This document shows, piece by piece, positions 56,314 through 64,000 of a stretch of DNA of 64,000 bases (position 1 is the stretch's first letter; each line of letters starts with the position of its first letter). Location: assembly GCA_020809705.1 (NCBI GenBank), contig CP085827.1, positions 2,046,001 through 2,110,000 on the forward strand, in the 5' to 3' direction. The notes under the pieces were generated by a model, which made no database searches, was not told the DNA's origin, and saw only the letters and a list, made by a program, of their open reading frames with translations. The position numbers were made by a program, and so were the translations under genes. This DNA is from Calonectria ilicicola (lineage: Eukaryota > Ascomycota > Sordariomycetes > Hypocreales > Nectriaceae).

Positions 56314-59300
56314 ATGGCTTCATATTCCGGATACTCGACGTTGCCAGAGGTGTTCGCCCAGGGCGAGGGCGTTCTAAATCCCGACTACCGCCCTCCAGTA
56401 CCTCCGAAGCCCATATATGCGAATTCCAGTGTGCCGCAACTGAGCAGGCAATCTTCCTATCCCCAAGAGCCGATGCATTGTTGCGATTGCGAACGTTCGG
56501 TGAGGACTTGGAAATGTGTCCAGTGCGATGATTCATTTTGCGATGACTGCTGGCCAAAACAACGACCTCATCGGGTATGTTTGACATCACTCTTTTTGGT
56601 GTGGGGAGATTTCTTCCCTCACTATGAATCATGCGATATGGACGTTTTTATTTCTGCATATGTGTAGCTGCTAACGATGGTATCTCAGCCAGGAAAGGTT
56701 GGCATAGATGGCCGGCAACACGAAAAAGTTGACGAAGAAGTAATTCATCGGCTGAAACAAATATTTGGGCAACCCAGCCTAGATGAGCAGCACAGACGGC
56801 ACGGTAGCGACATCAATACTACCTGGTTTGGAGTCGATAGGGAAGCAAACCAGCCGTTTCTGCACTACTCAAACCGGCTCGTCGATATTCTACAAGAGAG
56901 TCAGGTGGGAGATTACTCAGAGCGCTTTCCTCAATTGGTATCGTTTGTCGGTCAGACTGGTGCGTAGGAGGCAATCTTTCTATTTTCTACAGGTGCTTTT
57001 AACTGACAATCATGTTGAAACGACCAGGAGCTGGGAAAAGTACCGTAATTAAGATGCTGATAAACCGCGAGCAAGCAAGAATCGGAAATACACACGACTA
57101 TCCTGCCCCAGTCCCTGGCCTCGTCGGCGATAATATACCAACCACGGGCGATGTACATCTGTATGCGGACCCTGGCACGTACCTCGCGCAGAAGCCAATA
57201 TTGTACGCGGATTGTGAAGGCATGACTGGCGGAGAGAACGCTCCCCGAGGTCTTACTTGCCGGGAAAAAATTGAGAGCGCAAAGAAGCCTACAAAGCTCA
57301 TGAAAAACAAGCTCCGAAAAAGGCTGGCTTGGGCAAATGACCCCAAGATGCAAACCCGCGAATATGCTGTGGGTACTCTTTTCCCTAGAATCCTATATAC
57401 CTTCTCCGATGTTGTGGTGTTTGTGTTACGAGAGGTTAGGTAAGCACATCATTCTGAAAGTGATTGGAATTATCTTGACACAATCATCGCAGGGTTTTCC
57501 AAACAGAGGTCTTGAAGCAACTAGTCCATTGGGCAGCAATGTCGATTGATAAGTCCATCAATCAACCAAGCCTGCCACACATTATCATTGTGCTCAATGC
57601 TACAGAGAGCAGCATTGACGAAAGCCAATGGGACCCAGAAGAGGCCACTCGTGGGCTCTTGATCGATTATGAGGATTCAGTCCACCAAGTACCCGCCTTG
57701 CGAGATATACTTGCCCATCTAGCAACATTGGGAAAGAAAATCACCAACACCAAGGAGCTCCTTGAATATTACTATTCGTCAGTAACTGTGATCAGGATCC
57801 CTTCCAAAGGACGCTATATGAAAATAGATGATCAAGTCGGCAAGCTTTATAACATCATTAGCACAAAGTGTGCAAGATCACACGCTAACAAGAAGAAAAT
57901 TCGTATGTTACTTAATGCGGAGAGACTTCCTAGATATGTTAATTCAGCTTATGATCATTTTTCGAAACGACTTGACGAGCCATTCGATTTTGTGGAGGAG
58001 GCTCGTCGCCATGCCCCTCTACCTCAAGACTTTGGGGGACATGTCCTTAATCTCATTTTATCAATCTACAATAATAATGAGAGGCAGAACAGACGCACAA
58101 CGGTCCTCTTTAGTAGGCTTAGCCCCTTGATAGCATCGTGTATTATGCTTGCTGTTACGAGAGACAATACGCAAGGTAAGACAGATAAGCCTCCACTTTT
58201 ACAGTAGGTTCATTGAGTTAACCATCTGTAGGAGCTTATTCAAATCTGCTTTGGAATACTTACTACGAGCCACTTCGTGCAGCATTCTTGGAGTTTTGCA
58301 ATCATTGGCTCCGCTGTTCCTTTCAACAAGATGATTTTCTGTGTTACAATGCTAGAAACTCGCACACGAAAGGGCATCAAGCGCAATCGGGGAAGGTTTT
58401 TTCTCGGGGGGCGTATCATGCAGTATTCGATCCTGATGAGTTCTTCCCGATATGGATCACAGAAATTGATAAACACATCAAGACTTTCGATGAGCGCTTG
58501 CAACAGGAGCTTGATATGGAAGAAAGGGATCTCATGCCTAGGATGCACAGGGAGGTCGTGTCGGAGTTCTACCGAGGCTTTGGTCCTGAACCTGTAGCAA
58601 GGCTTAAGAGTCATTTGACTTGCCTTTGCTGCGTGCGGAAGATCCCTGAAAATGTGCTCCCCTGTGGTCACATACTTTGTAAATCTTGTGTACAATCCTT
58701 GGGCAAAAGCATGGGGCAGGGGTTCTTTGAACTTGATTGCTGCCCACTCCATCCAAGAGAGACAAGATGGCCACGTCCAACAAGGATACGATTTAAGCCT
58801 CAAGAAGCGGGGGTGCGGATTCTATGCTTAGATGGGTAAGTGCAATGCAAGCAAGCCTTTTCCGTTCTGAACGCTAACTCATGAACAGTGGGGGAGCTCG
58901 AGGCATCATCGAGCTCGTGATCCTCCGCGCCATTGAGCAGGAGCTGGGTAACTATATTCCAGTTCAGAATTTCTTCGATCTAATTGTCGGAACAAGGTCA
59001 GTTGCCAGGTATTGAAAAGTGAGTATCATAGCGACTGACATGCGCAGCACTGGCGGCATTATTGCTCTTGGTTTAGGGGTCAAACGTTGGAGTGTTACTG
59101 GCTGCATGGAAGACTTCAGGAATCTCTGCGATGAAGCCTTCACATCACGGCATTTTAAGAAACTTGCAATTGTCAGTCACAAGAGCTATTACAAAACTAA
59201 GCCATTGGAAAATGCTTTACAGTCAGCATTCGACCATTATTCCCTACTCTATGGCGGCTCTCGATCCGGATCTTCGACTCCAATACGGGTTGCTGTCACA

Positions 59301-61014
59301 TCAACTTCGGCAAGCGAGAACCGACCGGTTATATTGTCCAACTACAACACTGAAGGCGATCGTGATGCTTGTGAGTTTTTCCCATGCGCAGATAACGCAA
59401 AATGCTGACTTGAAACAAGTGCCGTACAAATTTGTACGGCCACAGGATCCAGCTTCGGAGCTGAAAGTATGGGAGGCTGCCAGAGCAACAGCGGCAGCGC
59501 CACCATTTTTCAAGCCCTTCATCCAAGATGCGACAATGACAGCCTACACGGATGGCGCGATCCACCATAATTGTCCTGTTATAGTTGCAGACTACGAACG
59601 CAGGCTCTTATGGGAGGAGGTCAGTGATTGGCCACCGGACATCTTCTTGTCCCTTGGCACTGGCCTCGGTAGCTCCAAAGCAGCCTCTCATGCAACTGGA
59701 ATTCTATCCCCCGACTCGAACTCCCGCTCCAAAAACACCTTGCGACATCGGGGAGTGGGTGGTCTCGGATACATGTTGCGCACAGCCGGTACCATTATTG
59801 ACGATCAGTTGGACTGCGAAGAAATCTGGAAAAAGCATTATGCCAAAGTCACTCCACCAGGGAAAACTCACAGCTCAGAGAATAAAAGGCGCAACATGCG
59901 CATAAACATTGCATTCCCAGAGGAAAGACCAGGTCTTGATGATGTCGCAAATTTGGAAACCATGGAAAGACATGCCATGAACAAAATCAGAGAAAATCCT
60001 GACATCCGTGAAGTCGCCCATAGATTGGTGGCCAGTTGTTTTTATTTTGAGAAAACACACACCTATATCCAAAAGCGAGAAACCGGAGAGTTTGAGTGTC
60101 TTGGTAAGAGCCTCCCTTCTCCCTTTTTCCTATTCGCACGAGACACAATACTCTTTGCGCGTAGTTCATCATGTTTCAAAGCGGGGCAATCCACTCTTTA
60201 CTCTGACCACCACGTTTCATGCAATAGAATCACGTACTGACCTTGAGTAGGAAACATTCGTTGTCGTTTCAATGAAGGGAGTCGTGACCTCAAAGGCTTA
60301 GGACACATTTTGCGAAACTGCATTCGTGGCACTACATTCATGCCACATTTCTTTTTGCAGGAGAATTATGACTCGCGCGATCAAAGAAACCATGAAGTGC
60401 CAATACCTCCAAATACTATCGAAAATATGTGCACCCTTGGCGAGTTTCGACTTCCTACAAATCTCCAAATTAGTGGGGTCAACCAATCGAGCATTACGCG
60501 GCTCGCCTTGTGCCTCCAGCCTGAGTACTATCGGTACACCTACAATTATGACCACCCGGTGGAACCGATCGACCAATTGCTTTCCATTAGTGGATTTCCT
60601 CGCGAGCTTTACACCCAGGACAGTCTTTTGACATCCAATCCAGACGGAGAATATGAGAGTGATCTTGAAGATCTTTCGGGTGTCGCGGAAGTTCCAGCTA
60701 TACCAACGATGACAAAACCAGCAGTTGGCCCAGAAAAACCCAAAATCCAACGAAAGACAGCAAGAATGTTCACTCTCCGAACCAGAGGCCACAACCGATC
60801 CAAGTCTCAATTAAGTAACGCACAAAATAGCTCTGGGTCACAGATTTGCATCATCGATGATAGAGAGGGGAATAAAGATGAAAAGAGACAGGACAGCATA
60901 GATACAACTTCGACTCAGTCGAGAATGAGTAGTGGGGAACCATCATTCATTGAGCTCCCCGATAGCTCCCCTGAAGCAGGTCCAAGTACTAGATCACACA
61001 AGATACTCTACTAG
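56314..61014 (+). CDS. Multidomain B-box-like / P-loop GTPase / RING-like / patatin phospholipase
   Basis: Nine exons: 56314-56574, 56689-56959, 57028-57439, 57493-58175, 58232-58835, 58889-58996, 59048-59370, 59420-60103, 60251-61014. All are GT-AG and the phases close to 1369 residues. Domains in order: a Cys-rich finger (CCDCERSVRTWKCVQCDDSF, about 55-86); a GTPase with Walker A GQTGAGKST (175-183) and DCEG (239-242) in the style of dynamin/GBP or AIG1 proteins; a helical middle region; a RING-like finger from about 673 (CLCCVRKIPENVLPCGHILC); then a patatin domain with DGGGARG (743-749), nucleophile S780 in GTSTG and catalytic D932 in YTDGA. The tail is Ser-rich. Patatin domains are lipid acyl hydrolases. 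The fusion suggests a regulated phospholipase that damages membranes when triggered, but this is inference. Confidence 0.88.
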
Positions 61015-62217
61015 TCAGACATGTGGATAAGAACAGACCTCGGTAAGAGATTAAGTAAAAGTGAGTTATAATATCCGTACACTTAAAGAAGCTAGTCTTC
61101 ATTATCCCCTTTACCCTTTTGGACCACTACTTACATTTCACCCAGTTGGCCGTCTTTCCTTTCTCCCTACACTATAGTGTTGGTTCATACGTCGGGGCCT
61201 CAACAAGTTCCACTTTTGCCTCTTGAAATTATGGCAGATTAGACGTTACTTTTTGTACGGATTTTATATATGGGGTTTTGCTTTTCTCATTATTGTCGTC
61301 TTCCATTCCACTGGGTTTTCATTGTCCTTGTGATTGTATTCACATTCTGATACCATCACTTATTTACAGTGATGACGGCTACAAAATAAATATTACATAC
61401 ACTACGTCAATATAAGGTTACAAGTAACCGCGTTTAGGTCCATTATGGGCAATAAACTATCATGACTATTCAAAACTGGCTAATTGCAGGACTATGATGT
61501 CATGGCACTAACTAAAAGTCGTATTTCGATTGTGAAGGCGCCTACCCAAAACTCTTTTCAGTGGGGTTTCCAGCAAGTCTACTTTTGCTTTATTTGCCTT
61601 TTGATGTCAATCTCAGAACCGACACCTATCACAAGGTTGTTCGGCTAGTGAATAAATGGGGTCCAAACGCCGATCTTTCACCCGGCGAAGCGAAGCATGG
61701 ACGTGCAGTGTCGCATTAACAGGGCGGATGAAGGAAATGAAGCAGTCCCGCTCTATGAACTTTAATGGAACGTGCGCGAACCACGGTTTGGAAAAGCATT
61801 GGCTTGTTTATGGGGGGCTCATGGGCAGCTTGGCGTCGCACGATTCTTTGACAGACAAGATAAAACGATCAAAAGGCAGTCTTCATTGAGCTACTGACTC
61901 TAGAGACAGAATCGAATCCAAGCTTAACCGAATGGTTGGTAGAGCGACCGTCCAAGGCTGACTGTGGCCTCGCAAAATGCCCATTCTCCTGAGCGCTGAC
62001 CCTACCCTGGCCCTTGACCATGAAACACGATGAACAATATGTAATGTTTATTTTAATAAGCCCTTGCTACACGGTTATGGAATGATCGTCGTCATGCTAC
62101 GGTAGGGTGACCCGCTGCTATGAGATACAAATATTACTTGAAGGTCGAACACCCCAATCAATAGCTTTGTAAATTCCATCCACCATTTTCCACCAATTTC
62201 CATCACCAAACGCCAAA
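61015..62217. other. Intergenic region
   Basis: About 1.2 kb, AT-rich at the left. It holds the 3' UTR of the patatin gene and the promoter of the PhiA-like gene. A 77-codon frame at 61656-61889 has no support. Confidence 0.5.
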
Positions 62218-62855
62218 ATGCAATTCAAGGCTCTTCTCCTCGCTGCTGGCGTTGCTGCCGCCGCTACTCCCGCTTCCGAGGCCACCGCCACTACAACCCC
62301 TAGCGCCGTTGTCACCCCGGCTGCTTTCCACCTCCTCGCCATCCACTCTGGCAGCCAGGTCCACTACAGCTCCTTCAAGGCCGCTCTGAGCAGCGTCTTC
62401 CTCAACCTGCCCCAGAGCAACGCTTCTTGTGACGCTACCACCGACGACGCAGCCACCTTCACCCTCAACAGCGACGGCGAGCTCTATCTTTACAAGACCG
62501 ACAACCCGCCTCAGCAGTTTTACGCTGATCGCTCCGGCATGGGTATGCGTTTATCAGTAAATGGATGACCACGCAAATTGCTAACAGATTTTCTCCACTA
62601 GGCCAGGGCCGTTTCGGTTACACTACCGGCGCGCAGGGTGCTGGTCGCAACAGCGAGCGCAAGGGTTTTGCCATTGACGCCGAAGGCGGCCTTTCTTTCG
62701 ACGGCTCCAGCTTTGTCGCCTGCCCCAACAGCGTTGAGGGCGCCTGGGCCGTCAGACTCCACACTGAGGGTGCTGTCAACCCTCAGAACTGCACTGGCAT
62801 CAAGGCCCGTGTCGTTGAGGTTGAGAAGCCCGTCGGATGCCTTTACACTTCTTAA
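62218..62855 (+). CDS. phiA: PhiA-like secreted cell-wall protein
   Basis: Two exons, 62218-62542 and 62602-62855, give 192 residues. A signal peptide is clear (MQFKALLLAAGVAAAATPAS). The rest is a small beta-rich domain: AFHLLAIHSGSQVHYSSFKA, then FTLNSDGELYLYKTDNPPQQ, then GFAIDAEGGLSFDGSSFVAC and a final GCLYTS. This is the pattern of PhiA, an abundant wall protein linked to phialide and conidium development in Aspergillus and common in other ascomycetes. Conserved cysteines (SNASCDAT, VACPNS, NCTGI, VGCLY) probably form disulfides. The codon choice is C-ending and clean, suggesting high expression. It lies just right of the accessory island. Confidence 0.88.
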
Positions 62856-64000
62856 AAAACAACGCAATGTTCGAATTAGTTGTCATGTGTTAGCTTCTAC
62901 ATATATTTAATGTTGACAAAAATGGAGAGCCCTCCCTAGTGCAGCAAGCTCGTAGTATTTTGGGCGTTGCACTAAATAGAAGTTAATGGGAAAATATGCC
63001 ATAGAGTGTTACGGTAGAATATACTCTTAGATACAAAATGCACTTTATTTATATTCAGGCAAAAAACAGAAACAAATAGCAGGCTCGACAAGAATTTTTC
63101 ACAGAACCTTCGGAGCCACGAAGCTAGCGATCAGGAAATTGGTTAAATTAACCCTCTATAGCTTAATACAAATAATAATAAGAGATCCTATATTCAAAAT
63201 TATCATAAATATTGCTACCGAAATGAATTGCAACATTTAGCCACCACTCAAGAAAATAATTCTTCAGTGTCGTCGCCTTTTTGTTTTCGGGCTTCGCCAC
63301 TTGGTGTGCCCACCTGCAATCTCACGGCGGTTCCGTTATAACAATCAGTCTTTGCAATTTCTTAGATTCGTTGAAAGATACTCTGGTCGGTTGGTTGGCT
63401 CTTAGTATCAACTGTTACTACTAGAGTTCTATGGCAAGATCTCGATAATCCAATCTCGCTCCTACAACTTAGACCTACCCTGTAATCGACTTACTCGTAC
63501 TTACCCCGAAGAGTCAGATGGATTTAGTTACGAGGTATTTCAAAAATCAATGGTGATATTTATCTAGCCGAATACATCATACAATACCATCACCAATCTA
63601 TATTGAATTAGGTCCAGATTGATGATCCTAGTGATCAAGAGGACCTCAGCCTGGCGAACGGACCCTCTTGGCAACAGCTAGTGGTTCTTGGCCAACAACT
63701 CATCGCTTCCAACAATCCACCTATTCTCCAACTTTAACGCCACAAAGCTGCAACTCTAAAAAATAAATAATTTTCAAATACAAGCGAGAAGAATAATTAG
63801 AGAGAGCTATCCGCGTTATTTCCTTTCAGTATAAAGGCTAGATATATTGTGAAGTAAGGAGAGTCATGTTGCGGAAAAGCCGCCGGTGGACAATTCTTCA
63901 AGGGCTGTAAATAGATTCACACTTAGCGGTTAATTAATTAAACTTTTTCTGTCCCGTCTAGTAGGTGAAGGCTACTCTCACGGCTGACCAAGACAATCTC
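62856..64000. other. AT-rich region without recognisable genes
   Basis: About 1.1 kb to the window edge. It is AT-rich, with many TA steps and no frame of useful length on either strand. It could be the 3' UTR and promoter of the next gene or a mutated repeat. No motif can be named. Confidence 0.5.

Noticed and set aside
60310..60360. Acceptor TTTTTGCAG at 60360 as the start of the last exon of the patatin gene
   Set aside because: It puts the reading frame out of phase and meets a stop; the acceptor before 60251 keeps the frame and adds a coherent stretch (GNIRCRFNEGSRDLKGLGHI).

Overview
The window is chromosomal DNA of a filamentous ascomycete fungus, most likely a sordariomycete (the gene set would suit Hypocreales). 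The evidence is short GT-AG introns of about 50-130 nt, typical fungal gene families (HET domain, ENA-type Na+-ATPase, PhiA-like wall protein, xylitol dehydrogenase) and long promoters. No bacterial, viral or intact transposon genes were found. Gene models were built by joining reading frames at GT-AG sites; where stated, the phases close exactly.

Left part (1-41 kb): conserved genes separated by wide non-coding DNA. In order: 5' part of the exon-junction protein Y14 (-), ribosomal protein eS30 (-), a 945-aa fungal protein with a Cys-rich C-terminus (+), an NTF2-like small protein (+), an ENA-type Na+-ATPase (+), a plasma-membrane Na+/H+ antiporter (+), a sulfotransferase-like protein with a C-terminal membrane anchor (+), xylitol dehydrogenase (+), a MARVEL-like four-helix membrane protein (+), a CMC1-like twin CX9C mitochondrial protein (+), a 601-aa protein with a hydrophobic tail (+), the SSU processome protein UTP11 (-), a GH47 alpha-mannosidase (+) and a newly assembled 68-aa two-exon gene (-). 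The ATPase and the antiporter lie in tandem and both export Na+; the ATPase promoter has five PacC-type GCCARG sites, one touching a TATA box.

Right part (42-61 kb): an accessory island between the mannosidase and a PhiA-like gene. It holds a C2H2 zinc-finger protein, two nucleotidyltransferase-fold genes, a HET-domain gene, two head-to-head kinase-like genes with the same unusual motifs, and a nine-exon gene encoding a 1369-aa protein that joins a B-box-like finger, a P-loop GTPase, a RING-like finger and a patatin phospholipase. These are the kinds of parts seen in fungal allorecognition and innate-immunity repertoires. This is the best candidate for an undescribed system; that the genes work together is inference from proximity only.

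The right end (62.9-64 kb) is AT-rich and without recognisable genes. Several inverted repeats and motif clusters were found in the intergenic DNA. No tRNA, rRNA or CRISPR could be supported.
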